Below are positions 18,682 to 27,484 of a stretch of DNA of 64,000 nucleotides, in pieces; the first letter of the stretch is position 1, and each line of letters opens with the position of its first letter. A program made the translations under genes and the position numbers. The stretch lies in NCBI GenBank assembly GCA_001602415.1, contig CP012155.1:1782718-1846717 (forward strand), in the 5' to 3' direction. Origin of the DNA: Bacteroidetes bacterium UKL13-3. GTDB lineage: Bacteria; Bacteroidota; Bacteroidia; UKL13-3. The notes under the pieces are model-generated. The model made no database searches and was not told the DNA's origin. It saw only the letters and a program-made list of their open reading frames with translations.

Positions 18682-18703
18682 TATCCCGATAGCTATCGGG
18701 ATA
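18682..18703. repeat. Perfect palindrome CCCGATAGCTATCGGG in the P3 helix of rnpB
   Basis: A 22-bp perfect palindrome (TAT...ATA around the named core). The same core occurs between genes at 61556, and with one change at 55042, so it is a dispersed element that has entered a structural RNA. Confidence 0.75.
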
Positions 18704-18728
18704 ACAAGGCGACAATCTGTTTTGCACG

Positions 18729-19004
18729 GTGCGAAGATAAGTGAATTGGTTGATTAAGTAATGAAGTTGATTGTGAAGATGAGTAAACTATTGGGAGAAA
18801 TTCGAAAGGAAGAAAAATCGAAATTCGAACATTGTTCCAGTTGAGAATGCTCAGTTATGTAAATTAGAATATGTAAAGAAGATATCAGTTAAATTAACAG
18901 TTTGTACAAAAGCATACTGAGCTCCGCATGGCGGAAAGGGTAGAATATAGCTAATTTTTTATTAATCGATTAGACGATCAACCGATTCTTCGATTCAATA
19001 ATAC
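18729..19004. other. Spacer between rnpB and ppk1
   Basis: About 275 bp with no open frame of note. Close to the ppk1 stop there is a run of degenerate CGATT units (AATCGATTAGACGATCAACC, then GATTCTTCGATT), a simple repeat. The rnpB promoter should lie at its left end. Confidence 0.4.
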
Positions 19005-21074
19005 TTACAACTGTTTTAAATACTCATAAGTATCATACTGCGCCCTTACTGCTTTACTTCCAGAAATGCGGTGAACATACTTATTATCAAAATCGTGATC
19101 AATAACGCGGGCTTTAACATTATCCTTCAACTGAATGTCGATAATATCTTTAATTTGTTGGCGGCAGTTTTCATCAAATATTGGAAAAGCACATTCTACT
19201 CTTCGGTAAAGGTTACGGGTCATCCAATCGGCAGAGGAGAGGTACATTTTTTCATCGCCACCATTGGCAAAAATAAACACTCGTGCATGTTCAAGTAACC
19301 TATCAATGATACTTACTACTTCAATATTTTCGCTTAATCCTTTTACACCCGGAACCAACGTACAAATACCACGAATAATCAGTTTAATATTCACACCTGC
19401 TCGGCTGGCTTCATAAAGTTTACGAACAACGCCATCATCCATCAAGCTATTCATCTTGGCAATAATATAGGCAGGTTTACCTTTTTTAGCATTGGCAATT
19501 TCTTTGTCAATTAGCTCTAAAAATTGTTTGAGCAAATAATCAGGGGCAACAAGTAAATGGTCGAATTTATGCTTACGCGGACCTTGGAACAAAACATCCA
19601 TTAGCTTTTCCATATCATCGGTTAAGCGTTTATCTTTAGTAAACAACCCATGATCACAGTATAGTTTAGCTGTTACACCATTATAGTTTCCTGTTGAAAG
19701 ATGTGCGTACTTAACTGTTTTTCCTTCTTCTTCACGGTATATCAAACAGGCTTTACAATGAACTTTTTGTCCTGGTTTGCCAAAATGCACACGTGCTCCA
19801 GCTTCCTGTAATTGGTTAGTCCAAAATATATTATGCTCCTCATCAAACCTAGCCTGAAGCTCCATTAAAACAGTTACCTTTTTGCCGTTTTTTACAGCAT
19901 TTATTAAAGCATTTACAACGTTACTATGCTTGGCAACTCGATACAAGGTAATTTTTATAGCTCTAACTTTAGGATCAATGGCGGCCTCGCGAAGCATGCG
20001 AATAAGGTAATCAAAACTTTGGTAGGGGTGGTGCAAAACAAAATCCTTATGCTTTATAATATCAAACATGGTGCGTGCCTTATCCAATTCGTTAACCGCT
20101 AATGGCGGCATAGGTGGATAATAATCATTCACATTACCCACTTTAGGAAAGTCCATAAAATCCTTAAAATTATGGTACCTGCCGCCCGGAATAAGGTTTA
20201 CGTTTTTAAGTTGCAATTTAAGCGAGAGTAAATCGAGCATAGTTTTAGGTAAACTGCTGTCGTATATGAATCGGGTAGGAACACCCTTTGAGCGCTGTTT
20301 AATGCTTTTTTGTATTTTATCGAGCAAGGTTTCTTTAAACACATCATTTTCTTCGCTTTCCAATACAAAATCGGCATCGCGGGTAAGTTTAACTGTAAAC
20401 GCATCGTATGTATTGTAATCAAAAATGGAGAAAATATGTTTGAGTGAAATACGAATTACATCATCCAAAAACATAATAAACGTATTTTCATCTGTGCGCG
20501 GCAAAATGTAAAAACGTTTTAATGCATCTTCCGGAATTTCGATAAGTGCATGTTTAGGCTTAAGGTCTTCGTTAGTATGACTTAGGCGAACAGCTAAATA
20601 AATCGATCGATCCTTTAAGTGAGGAATATGTTTGAGGTCGTCAATCAACACCGGAAATAAATGGGGAAGAACCTCTCGTTTAAAATAATCCTTAACAGTT
20701 ACCTTTTGGTTTTCATCCAACTGTTGCTCATTGATAATAAATATTTTTTGCAGAGCGAGTTCGGCAATAATGCTATTGTAAACCTTGTTAAAGCGATCTT
20801 GCTGAATAACAGCTACACGTTGAATTTCGGCAAGCGTGGTATCTGGAGGAAATTGTGTTTCGGATTGTTTGCGACTACCTTTTTGTCCTCTGCGCAAAGC
20901 AGCTACACGTACCCTAAAAAACTCATCGTTGTTTGACGAAAAAATGGCCAGAAATTTAAGCCGTTCCAATAGGGGCGTTTCAGTATTTTCGGCCTCTTGC
21001 AACACGCGCTCGTTAAACAACATCCAGCTGAGTTCACGGTCTTTATATAGATTGCCTTGGTATTCCTTAATCAT
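19005..21074 (-). CDS. ppk1: Polyphosphate kinase 1
   Basis: 689 residues, normal length for PPK1. The N domain begins KDRELSWMLFNERVLQEAEN and LERLKFLAIFSSNNDEFFRVR. The catalytic part holds YQSFDYLIRMLREAAIDPKVRAI, the first active histidine in YAHLSTGNYN with LYCDHGLFT, and the second in RLLEHARVFIF, preceded by RGICTLVPGVKGLSENI. It makes inorganic polyphosphate from ATP reversibly, usually as a membrane-associated tetramer. It is transcribed alone. A TATTTTTG box on the minus strand (21093-21086), 12 bases before the start codon, fits a -7 element, so its leader would be very short. Confidence 0.97.
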   Translation of the reverse strand: MIKEYQGNLYKDRELSWMLFNERVLQEAENTETPLLERLKFLAIFSSNNDEFFRVRVAALRRGQKGSRKQSETQFPPDTTLAEIQRVAVIQQDRFNKVYNSIIAELALQKIFIINEQQLDENQKVTVKDYFKREVLPHLFPVLIDDLKHIPHLKDRSIYLAVRLSHTNEDLKPKHALIEIPEDALKRFYILPRTDENTFIMFLDDVIRISLKHIFSIFDYNTYDAFTVKLTRDADFVLESEENDVFKETLLDKIQKSIKQRSKGVPTRFIYDSSLPKTMLDLLSLKLQLKNVNLIPGGRYHNFKDFMDFPKVGNVNDYYPPMPPLAVNELDKARTMFDIIKHKDFVLHHPYQSFDYLIRMLREAAIDPKVRAIKITLYRVAKHSNVVNALINAVKNGKKVTVLMELQARFDEEHNIFWTNQLQEAGARVHFGKPGQKVHCKACLIYREEEGKTVKYAHLSTGNYNGVTAKLYCDHGLFTKDKRLTDDMEKLMDVLFQGPRKHKFDHLLVAPDYLLKQFLELIDKEIANAKKGKPAYIIAKMNSLMDDGVVRKLYEASRAGVNIKLIIRGICTLVPGVKGLSENIEVVSIIDRLLEHARVFIFANGGDEKMYLSSADWMTRNLYRRVECAFPIFDENCRQQIKDIIDIQLKDNVKARVIDHDFDNKYVHRISGSKAVRAQYDTYEYLKQL

Positions 21075-21471
21075 AGTTTAGTAAGCAAAAATAAACAATA
21101 GCAGGTTGTAAACCCCCATGAATTACCAACGAAAATAATCTGTAGCTAACTTTTATGGACAATAACAGAAAGATTTAACGTTAAAATAACCTTCTTAATT
21201 GGATAAGGGTTGACTATTTGCCAATAGCTGTTGGGGGCATTGACAACTGATGATGACAGTATTGCTTGGGCCTTATTGGGAATAAGATTACTGCTGGCTT
21301 TAAACGATGATCCATGAACTACTGGAGGTCTGCTCCAGTATACTCAGCATGACATCATTCCCAATAGTCTATTAACTATGATCCACTAACTATTAACTAT
21401 TAACTATTAACTCATTCACTAATTACCAAAAAACTATTAGTTTCGCTTTTTTAAAACTTAAATATCGCTAC
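21075..21471. other. Spacer with nested palindrome and ACTATTAACT repeats
   Basis: Nearly 400 bp between divergent genes. No gene is visible. It includes the nested inverted-repeat structure at 21274-21366 and, at about 21371-21415, tandem-like CTATTAACTATGATCC/ACTATTAACTATTAACT units. Confidence 0.5.
21274..21366. repeat. Nested inverted repeat, 93 bp
   Basis: TATTGGGAAT (21274-21283) and ATTCCCAATA (21357-21366) are perfect 10-bp arms. Inside lies a second perfect hairpin, TACTGGAG-GTCTG-CTCCAGTA (21320-21340). It could be a small mobile-element relic or a structured RNA; nothing shows transcription. Confidence 0.6.
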
Positions 21472-22851
21472 ATGAAAAAATTACTGTTGATGTTGGCTGC
21501 CTTTTCAGGCTTAGCAGTGTATGCACAAAAAAGTGCAGTAGAGAGTGCCGCCATTTACCTCAGAAACGGAGAAATGGAAGATGCAAAAAAATCAATTGAT
21601 GCTGCATCGCAAGATGATGAAACCAAAAATGATCCTAAAATGTGGTTTTACAGAGCAGCTGTTTATGATACGTTGTATCGCAACCCAACAGCATATGCCG
21701 CCATAGCCGATCTCGAAACTGTTGAGAAGTTTGCTATTTCCTGTAAAAAGTGCTTGGAAACAGATACAAAAAAACGTTATGAGTATTATTGTGGAATCGC
21801 CATTATTAACAGTGCTTTTGCCAGTTATAATAAAGCAATTGAGTATATGCAAGCTAAAGACCCTAAGAATGCTGCCAAGTATTTTCAATACGTATTGGAT
21901 GTTGTTCCTTTTGATAAGGACAAAAATTTGCAAAAAAATAACATCAATGAAAAAACTATTTTATTGAGTATGGCCGATTTAGGGTTAAAGACTCAAGATT
22001 ATGTTGCTGCCAAAGCCAACCTGCAAAAGCTTATAAATATGGATTACCAGGATCCAATTGTGTATTTATTGATGGGTAATATTTGGTTTACCGAAAAAGA
22101 CACGGTAAAAGGGATGAGTTATATTGATCAGGGTAGAAGCAAATTTCCAACCGATAAAGACTTAATTAACACGGAACTCAATGTGTATTTAGCGCAAGGA
22201 AAACAAGATGTATTGTTAAAAAAGCTAAATGATGCTTTGGATTTAGATGGAGAAAACGTAACGTTATTATTTGTAAGAGCTAATGTGTTTGATAATTATG
22301 CTGCTGCTGCCATAAAAGGAGGCAAAAATGCTAAGGATACTGCCACAACACTTGGTAATAAAGCTAAAAATGCAACTCCGGCTAACAAACCAAAATTAGA
22401 TGCAGCCGCTAAAACATATACCAAACTTGCCGATTCATTATTTAAAATGAACAAGGAATATGTTACCAAAGCCGAGGCCGACTACAAAAAAGTGATTGAG
22501 GTAAAGGAAGATTACGTTGATGCTTACTTTAATCTAGGAGCGTTAACCAATAACAAAACTACCGAAATTGTAGATCGCATGAATGCGCTTAAAGCGCCAA
22601 CGCAAGCCGAATACGATAAAAAATGGGGTGTTATGAAAAAAGAACAAGATGCCATTTTAACAGTAGCTTTAGGATACTTTTCGAAAGCACTGGAGTATGC
22701 GGAATCATTGCCAGATAATGAACCTGCGAAAAAGGAATACAAAAACGAAACACTCAAAAGTATTTTGTTGAGTATGCAACAAGTATATGCCAACTTAGGG
22801 GATGAGAAAAAAACAATGGAAACCAAGAAGAGAAGAATGGAGTTGGAGTAG
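21472..22851 (+). CDS. Secreted TPR-repeat protein
   Basis: 459 residues. A signal peptide (MKKLLLMLAAFSGLAVYAQ) is followed by helical repeats of TPR type: AAIYLRNGEMEDAKKSIDAA, KAIEYMQAKDPKNAAKYFQY, DYVAAKANLQKLINMDYQDP with IVYLLMGNIWF, and DYKKVIEVKEDYVDAYFNLG. A lysine/alanine-rich helical insert (about residues 282-330) separates the repeats. TPR proteins serve as protein-binding scaffolds; in Bacteroidota many periplasmic ones belong to envelope or gliding/secretion complexes, but no partner is indicated here. It stands alone, convergent with the polysaccharide locus. Confidence 0.8.
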   Translation: MKKLLLMLAAFSGLAVYAQKSAVESAAIYLRNGEMEDAKKSIDAASQDDETKNDPKMWFYRAAVYDTLYRNPTAYAAIADLETVEKFAISCKKCLETDTKKRYEYYCGIAIINSAFASYNKAIEYMQAKDPKNAAKYFQYVLDVVPFDKDKNLQKNNINEKTILLSMADLGLKTQDYVAAKANLQKLINMDYQDPIVYLLMGNIWFTEKDTVKGMSYIDQGRSKFPTDKDLINTELNVYLAQGKQDVLLKKLNDALDLDGENVTLLFVRANVFDNYAAAAIKGGKNAKDTATTLGNKAKNATPANKPKLDAAAKTYTKLADSLFKMNKEYVTKAEADYKKVIEVKEDYVDAYFNLGALTNNKTTEIVDRMNALKAPTQAEYDKKWGVMKKEQDAILTVALGYFSKALEYAESLPDNEPAKKEYKNETLKSILLSMQQVYANLGDEKKTMETKKRRMELE

Positions 22852-22892
22852 TCTGAGGGTTTCGGATGAATGAATTCCAGATTTTTAAAAAT

Positions 22893-22925
22893 ACAGAGTG
22901 GGGAGTTACGACTCCCTAATTCTGT
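22893..22925 (-). terminator. Terminator at the end of the polysaccharide operon
   Basis: ACAGA/TCTGT and GGGAGT/ACTCCC helices around a TACG loop. On the minus strand the hairpin is followed by ATTTTTAAAAA. It overlaps the stop codon of the last minus-strand gene, and its other face lies 40 bp after the TPR gene. Confidence 0.65.
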
Positions 22926-23272
22926 CTCATACTATTTAACATAATATTAATTATATATACGGGTTCCTCTTCTCGCTTAATCCATAACAAGTAGTCTGAT
23001 TGCGTTTTTGATGATTTTAGAATTAAATTTGATACAGATGCATTGGCAAATAAGAAGCCTGCTGAAGCAATACACATCAATTGAGATAGTACAATTACGG
23101 AATCATCACTATAATCCTTAGCGTGAAAAATAATGTAGGATGGGCCATAAAAAACTAAAAAAAAGAGGAGGAACAACTTACTGAAATTCGATTTTGAAGA
23201 AGATCCAACCAAATACAAAAACAGCAGTACCATTAACACACTGTATACTACAATCTCAATCACGCGATGCAA
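22916..23272 (-). CDS. Short membrane protein, possibly the truncated N-terminal part of a Wzy-like polymerase
   Basis: 118 residues with three hydrophobic helices (VYSVLMVLLFLYLVGS, FLLFFLVFYGPSYIIFH, VIVLSQLMCIASAGFLFAN) and a polar end. I do not recognise a family. Its place after wzx at the end of the polysaccharide operon, and the polytopic start that stops after three helices, suggest the first third of an O-antigen polymerase or similar protein cut short, but a genuine small membrane protein is also possible. Its start overlaps the flippase gene by 17 bp, implying translational coupling. The terminator hairpin overlaps its stop codon. Confidence 0.5.
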   Translation of the reverse strand: MHRVIEIVVYSVLMVLLFLYLVGSSSKSNFSKLFLLFFLVFYGPSYIIFHAKDYSDDSVIVLSQLMCIASAGFLFANASVSNLILKSSKTQSDYLLWIKREEEPVYIINIMLNSMRQN

Positions 23273-24527
23273 TTTTGTATGAAAGAAAAACTGAAATCAC
23301 ATTTGCCAAAATTCCGAAACCAGAGTATAAAACAATTGAATAAATATCTCCTCCCCACCATTTACCTAAGAGAATACCTCCAACCGTAAAAAGTATTGTA
23401 ATTATCTGAACAAGAAAATATAGCTTTGACTTATTACAAATTATAAAAATACTGGATAATGGGAAGGCGACCAAATCAGAGTAAACGTATAATGACATTA
23501 TTTGAGCATACAATCCAGAAATCACCCACTTATCACCGAATGCAATTTGGAAGATAAATTGTCCTGCAATGAGAATCACCAAATATGGCAATAATCCTAC
23601 TAGCAAAAGCTTTTTAAGGGTACTTAAGTATATCGGTATAATGGGTTGATTGTTATTTTTTATTTTTATAGCTTCTACCCTAAAAACCCCCCAAATGGAA
23701 TTTGACAACAAAATAGATGGTATTTTTAAAATACGATTTGAAAAAGCAAACAATCCAACAATTGATGAGGTATAAATAGATGTGAGTAGAAGGGGCATTA
23801 ATTGCTGAGAAAATGTGACCAATAACTCTGCCCATAAAATCGTTAGCGGAAATTTCTTATACTCTATGCCTGCCCTTACAGCTTTGATAAGGGAGAGATT
23901 TTTTAATAGAGATGAAACCCCTTCCTTTTTTAGAAAGATTACAGACAGAAAAATTGTTGAAAACACAATCGAAAGAATATAGCCATACACTAGCCCAAAT
24001 ATTTTTATCCCTAGCAACCCAAAAAGAACATTGGTAATAATCGTAATTAGAGATTGTGTTATTGCATTTAAAGATGATATTGAAAACTCCTCTTTACGTT
24101 GAAACCATAATTGTAAGCATGAATAGACCGCTATGAAAACAGTCATAAATGGTACCAATAAAATTATTTGCCATGGGGATGCATTGAAATTAAAGAACCG
24201 AATAAATAAATGGTGGTTTAGTAGCATTATCCCTAGCAGTACTATGGATAATGACAATGATATCAAAAAACAAAAAAAACCAATATTTTTGGCTTTTTCA
24301 TCTTCCTTAGGTAGGATAATTGCATGTTCATATTTGCCTGAAAATAATGAGGCAAAAATCGCAGACATACTGGTAAACACCGCTAAAAGACCAAAAGACT
24401 CGGGAGCATAAATTCGAGTTAACACGGGACTTATAGCCACAATTAGGGCTTGACTTATCAGAGAACCCGAAGAGAGTATAAAAACCTTTTTATTAAATGC
24501 TGATAATTTTCCGAAATATTTAATCAT
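23256..24527 (-). CDS. wzx: Wzx-type polysaccharide flippase (PST/MATE-like)
   Basis: 423 residues and about 12 membrane helices. The start FNKKVFILSSGSLISQALIV and ISPVLTRIYAPESFGLLAVF, with the SPVLTRxYxPExFG pattern, is the typical N-terminus of oligosaccharide flippases of the polysaccharide transporter family. LWFQRKEEFSISSLNAITQS near the middle is another family feature. Wzx proteins move undecaprenyl-pyrophosphate-linked repeat units across the inner membrane. The upstream neighbour is wbpI (42 bp gap) and the downstream one is the short membrane protein (overlap). Confidence 0.85.
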   Translation of the reverse strand: MIKYFGKLSAFNKKVFILSSGSLISQALIVAISPVLTRIYAPESFGLLAVFTSMSAIFASLFSGKYEHAIILPKEDEKAKNIGFFCFLISLSLSIVLLGIMLLNHHLFIRFFNFNASPWQIILLVPFMTVFIAVYSCLQLWFQRKEEFSISSLNAITQSLITIITNVLFGLLGIKIFGLVYGYILSIVFSTIFLSVIFLKKEGVSSLLKNLSLIKAVRAGIEYKKFPLTILWAELLVTFSQQLMPLLLTSIYTSSIVGLFAFSNRILKIPSILLSNSIWGVFRVEAIKIKNNNQPIIPIYLSTLKKLLLVGLLPYLVILIAGQFIFQIAFGDKWVISGLYAQIMSLYVYSDLVAFPLSSIFIICNKSKLYFLVQIITILFTVGGILLGKWWGGDIYSIVLYSGFGILANVISVFLSYKIASRD

Positions 24528-24569
24528 TTACCTCTTTGGGCTGGGGGTTCTTATAAGCTTTCAAATATT

Positions 24570-25664
24570 CTATGACGCTAGAATCTTTAAAATTCTTTCC
24601 ACCGTTTTTCCATCACCATAATAATCTGGATGTTTTTCGGGTAATTCAATTGATTGTGCAAACTGCATAATTAAGTCGGGATTAGTTCCAGCAAGTTTAT
24701 TCCAACCTAATTCCATCGTTTCTACCCATTCTGTTTGTTCTCTGAGGGTAATACAAGGTTTGTTCATAAAGTATGCTTCTTTTTGCAAACCTCCGGAATC
24801 CGTAATGATAAAAGTCGACATCATTTGTAGTAATACGATTTCGATATATCCAACAGGATTTATTACCGAAATATTAGATGGAATTGAAATATTCAGTTCT
24901 TCAATCTTTTTGAGTGTTCGTGGATGCAATGGCAAGATACCATTCATTTTTATTTGAGATAATCCTTTGAAAATATCCCTTAGTTTGGCTGGATCTTCTG
25001 TATTTTCGGCCCTGTGTATTGTTAGCAGAAAAAACGACTCATCTTTAAGTTGCTCCGGAAATTTTATGGAATTAAGAAGCTTCCCTCTTTCATTATTGTC
25101 TTTCTGAGATACTAGCTCAGAATATTTCTTCGATACATCGTACATAACATCGCCAACCAAATGGGCCTCCTTGATACCTTCATTTAACAGATTTTCAACT
25201 GCGGTTTGAGTTGGGCAAAACAACCAGGTACTTAAATGATCCGTCAGCACTCTATTTTGCTCTTCCGGCATTTTTTTCCAAAAACTTCTGAGTCCCGCTT
25301 CAATATGAGCAATTGGAATGTCTAATTTTGATGCAGCCAATGCTCCTGCCAGTGTTGAGTTCGTATCACCATAAACAAGTACAATATCAGGCTTTTCAGA
25401 GAGAAGAACCTCTTCTATTTTGATTAACATCTCGCCAGTCATTTTACCGTGTGTACTGCCGCCTATATTCAGATTGTAATCGGGAGTTGGTATGCCCATT
25501 TCTGTAAAAAAAACCTCCGACATTCCGTGATCATAATGCTGTCCTGTGTGCACAATTATTTCTGAAAATAAATCTTTCCATTTAGCTGTAAGAACCATCC
25601 TGCTTAATACAGATGCTTTTATAAACTGGGGTCTAGCTCCTATTATTGTTACTATTTTTTTCAT
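24570..25664 (-). CDS. wbpI: UDP-N-acetylglucosamine-type 2-epimerase, probably WbpI (UDP-GlcNAc3NAcA 2-epimerase)
   Basis: 364 residues of the non-hydrolysing UDP-GlcNAc 2-epimerase family. Signatures are TIIGARPQFIKA at the N-terminus, HTGQHYDHGMSEVFF, VYGDTNSTLAGALAA, HIEAGLRSF followed by PEEQNRVLTDHLS, and TDSGGLQKEAYFMNKPCITLR. WecB makes UDP-ManNAc from UDP-GlcNAc; WbpI does the same on UDP-2,3-diacetamido-glucuronate. The wbpA/B/D/E neighbours favour WbpI here, giving UDP-ManNAc3NAcA. It overlaps the preceding GNAT gene by 4 bp (ATGA). It is cytoplasmic. Confidence 0.85.
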   Translation of the reverse strand: MKKIVTIIGARPQFIKASVLSRMVLTAKWKDLFSEIIVHTGQHYDHGMSEVFFTEMGIPTPDYNLNIGGSTHGKMTGEMLIKIEEVLLSEKPDIVLVYGDTNSTLAGALAASKLDIPIAHIEAGLRSFWKKMPEEQNRVLTDHLSTWLFCPTQTAVENLLNEGIKEAHLVGDVMYDVSKKYSELVSQKDNNERGKLLNSIKFPEQLKDESFFLLTIHRAENTEDPAKLRDIFKGLSQIKMNGILPLHPRTLKKIEELNISIPSNISVINPVGYIEIVLLQMMSTFIITDSGGLQKEAYFMNKPCITLREQTEWVETMELGWNKLAGTNPDLIMQFAQSIELPEKHPDYYGDGKTVERILKILAS

Positions 25665-26404
25665 TTTTTGAGTCTGTTCAAATGGTAGGTATAAAATGCT
25701 TTTTTAAGAATAAATCCTTCCCTTGTCCATACCTTTTGAACCGCAAAATTTTGGATTTGTGTTGATACCTTCATCGATTTAAAGTTCAATTCTTTAAAGT
25801 AGGATTGGGTAAATCTAATTATATCTGAATATACACCTCCTCCAGCAAAATCAGGATGCACGCCATACAAAACACCCTCACATTCGCTGTGTTCAACCGA
25901 AAAAGAACATGTTGCAAAACCGATTGGTGTATTGTCTTTAAGGACTATCCAAGACACTTTTCCATTATCCTCATTCACATAACTACTTGCCCACTCTACA
26001 TATCCCTCTGTAATTTTATCTTTTGGCAGATCCGGATTACTGAAATAGTGATTGGTATAATTACTAAAAATAATAGGAACCAATTGACCTATCAAGCTTA
26101 TATTTTGATTGGTAACCCTTTCAAAAGAAAGGTTTTCATTCTTTAACTTGTGTAGACTTATTTTAGTTAAGTCTGCGTAATAATAAACCAATGTATCTGC
26201 CAAAACAACATCACAATTCAAACTTGACAGCTGATGATACTCCGTAATATTCTCAACAGGAAGACGCATAATCAACAAATCAACATCTTTATTTGTGATA
26301 CACTTTATAATCAATTCTATATTCAGTTTTTCCTGAACCGTTCGGTATACATTTATCCCAAATCTTTTACTTTCAACGGGTGAATATTCTATCGTGTTAC
26401 TCAT
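25661..26404 (-). CDS. GNAT-family acetyltransferase, WecD-like, in the sugar operon
   Basis: 247 residues. A poorly conserved N-terminal half precedes a GNAT domain: VSWIVLKDNTPIGFATCSF, VLYGVHPDFAGGGVYSDII as the acetyl-CoA-binding A-motif equivalent, and MKVSTQIQNFAVQKVWTREGFILKK as motif B. The layout recalls WecD/FdtC sugar N-acetyltransferases. The operon already has a hexapeptide acetyltransferase (WbpD-like), so this second enzyme may modify another amino sugar or add a different acyl group. Its last codons overlap wbpI by 4 bp, so the two are translated together. Confidence 0.75.
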   Translation of the reverse strand: MSNTIEYSPVESKRFGINVYRTVQEKLNIELIIKCITNKDVDLLIMRLPVENITEYHQLSSLNCDVVLADTLVYYYADLTKISLHKLKNENLSFERVTNQNISLIGQLVPIIFSNYTNHYFSNPDLPKDKITEGYVEWASSYVNEDNGKVSWIVLKDNTPIGFATCSFSVEHSECEGVLYGVHPDFAGGGVYSDIIRFTQSYFKELNFKSMKVSTQIQNFAVQKVWTREGFILKKAFYTYHLNRLKK

Positions 26405-26458
26405 ACAATTAATTTAAATTTATGGTTTCCTAATGCAGTTAAGCGACAATTGTGGAGA

Positions 26459-27484
26459 TTATCGACTTTTGGTTTCGTAAATTCTTTCTATGATATCAAC
26501 CACCTTCAGTCCTTCTAATGCATTGGTCGTAATTTGATCGCGCCCCTTCAAAACATCAACCGTATTTTCAATAACGTAATGATGATTAGCTGCAGATCCT
26601 TTGTATGCTCCATAGTCATTACCAGGGTTTGTTGGAGCCAAAACAGGCATTTCATAATCTTTAATATGGCAATACTCAACCTCATTCATGTATTGGCCGC
26701 CTATTTTCACACTTCCGTTTTCGGCTATGATAGTCATACTGCTTTCCAAATTTTGATTCCACACTGAGGTAGAGTAATTTAATGAACCCATTCCTCCATT
26801 TACAAAATCAAAGCTCACAAATCCACTATCCTCAAAATCTGTTAATGTAGCGTGGTTAAAATCGTTAAATTTCGCTTGAATATTATGAATATCACCAAAT
26901 AGCCAATACATGATGTCAATAAAATGCGAGAACTGAGTGAATAGTGTTCCCCCATCTAAATCTTTTTTTCCATGCCAACTCTCCTTTTTGTAATATCTAT
27001 CATCTCTATTCCAATAACAATTAAGTTGTACCATAAAAACCTTTCCCAACTTTCCCGACTCTATTAGTTCCTTAATCCAAACAGAGGGTGGCGAATACCT
27101 ATTTTGCATAACTGCAAACACTTGTTTGTGAACATGGAGCGCCTTGAATATCACTTTTTCGGCATCCAACTTTGATAGCGCCATTGGTTTTTCTACTACA
27201 ATATGCTTTTTAGCCTCAAGGCATTTCAACGCTTGCTCTGCATGAAATCCATTTGGAGATGCTATGTTTACAACATCTATCTCAATTCCAGAAGCCAAAC
27301 ACTCATCAATTGTGGAAAAAAAAGGAACATTGTATTGATCAATATTCAGTTGACTTTTGTCTTTCACATCGATAAGTGCTACCAACTCTGATTCCTCGTT
27401 TCGTGAAATCATTTCAGCATGTCGCTTTCCTATATGGCCACATCCAATAACAGCGAATTTTATTTTTGAATTCTTCTCCTTCAT
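26459..27484 (-). CDS. wbpB: Gfo/Idh/MocA oxidoreductase, WbpB-like (UDP-GlcNAcA 3-dehydrogenase)
   Basis: 341 residues. The N-terminal Rossmann fold KFAVIGCGHIGKRHAEMI is followed by VNIASPNGFHAEQALKCLEA and the EKPMALSKLDAE block, the latter with the EKP motif of the Gfo/Idh/MocA family. GGTLFTQFSHFIDIMYWLFG includes the conserved histidine/aspartate pair of the active site. In the Pseudomonas O-antigen pathway WbpB oxidises C3 of UDP-GlcNAcA and works with the aminotransferase WbpE. Its end lies one base from the wbpD start codon region, and all neighbours belong to the same pathway, which supports this assignment over a generic sugar dehydrogenase. Confidence 0.85.
   Translation of the reverse strand: MKEKNSKIKFAVIGCGHIGKRHAEMISRNEESELVALIDVKDKSQLNIDQYNVPFFSTIDECLASGIEIDVVNIASPNGFHAEQALKCLEAKKHIVVEKPMALSKLDAEKVIFKALHVHKQVFAVMQNRYSPPSVWIKELIESGKLGKVFMVQLNCYWNRDDRYYKKESWHGKKDLDGGTLFTQFSHFIDIMYWLFGDIHNIQAKFNDFNHATLTDFEDSGFVSFDFVNGGMGSLNYSTSVWNQNLESSMTIIAENGSVKIGGQYMNEVEYCHIKDYEMPVLAPTNPGNDYGAYKGSAANHHYVIENTVDVLKGRDQITTNALEGLKVVDIIERIYETKSR

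Larger units (their letters stand above)
18262..18728 (-). ncRNA. rnpB: RNase P RNA (type A)
   Basis: The catalytic RNA that trims the 5' ends of pre-tRNAs. On the minus strand the conserved core is plain: CAGATTGTCGCC, then GGAGGAAAGTCCGGGC (P4 region), GTGCCACCTAACGGGTGGG, GGTGTAAGAGACCACCG, GAAGCAAGGTAAACC, AAGGCCAAATAGGCC, GGTAGGCTGCTAGAGG and the 3' GGACAGAACCCGGCTTAT. P1 closes between GCAAAAC at the 5' end and GTTTTGC at the 3' end, which sets both ends to within a few bases. At about 467 nt it is longer than a typical 350-400 nt type A RNA; the extra length comes from repeat-derived hairpins in helices P3, P12 and P16/P17. Confidence 0.95.

Noticed and set aside
24570-25664. Plain WecB (enterobacterial common antigen type) function
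   Set aside because: Possible by family, but the wbpA/B/D/E neighbours make the 2,3-diacetamido-uronate epimerase role more likely.
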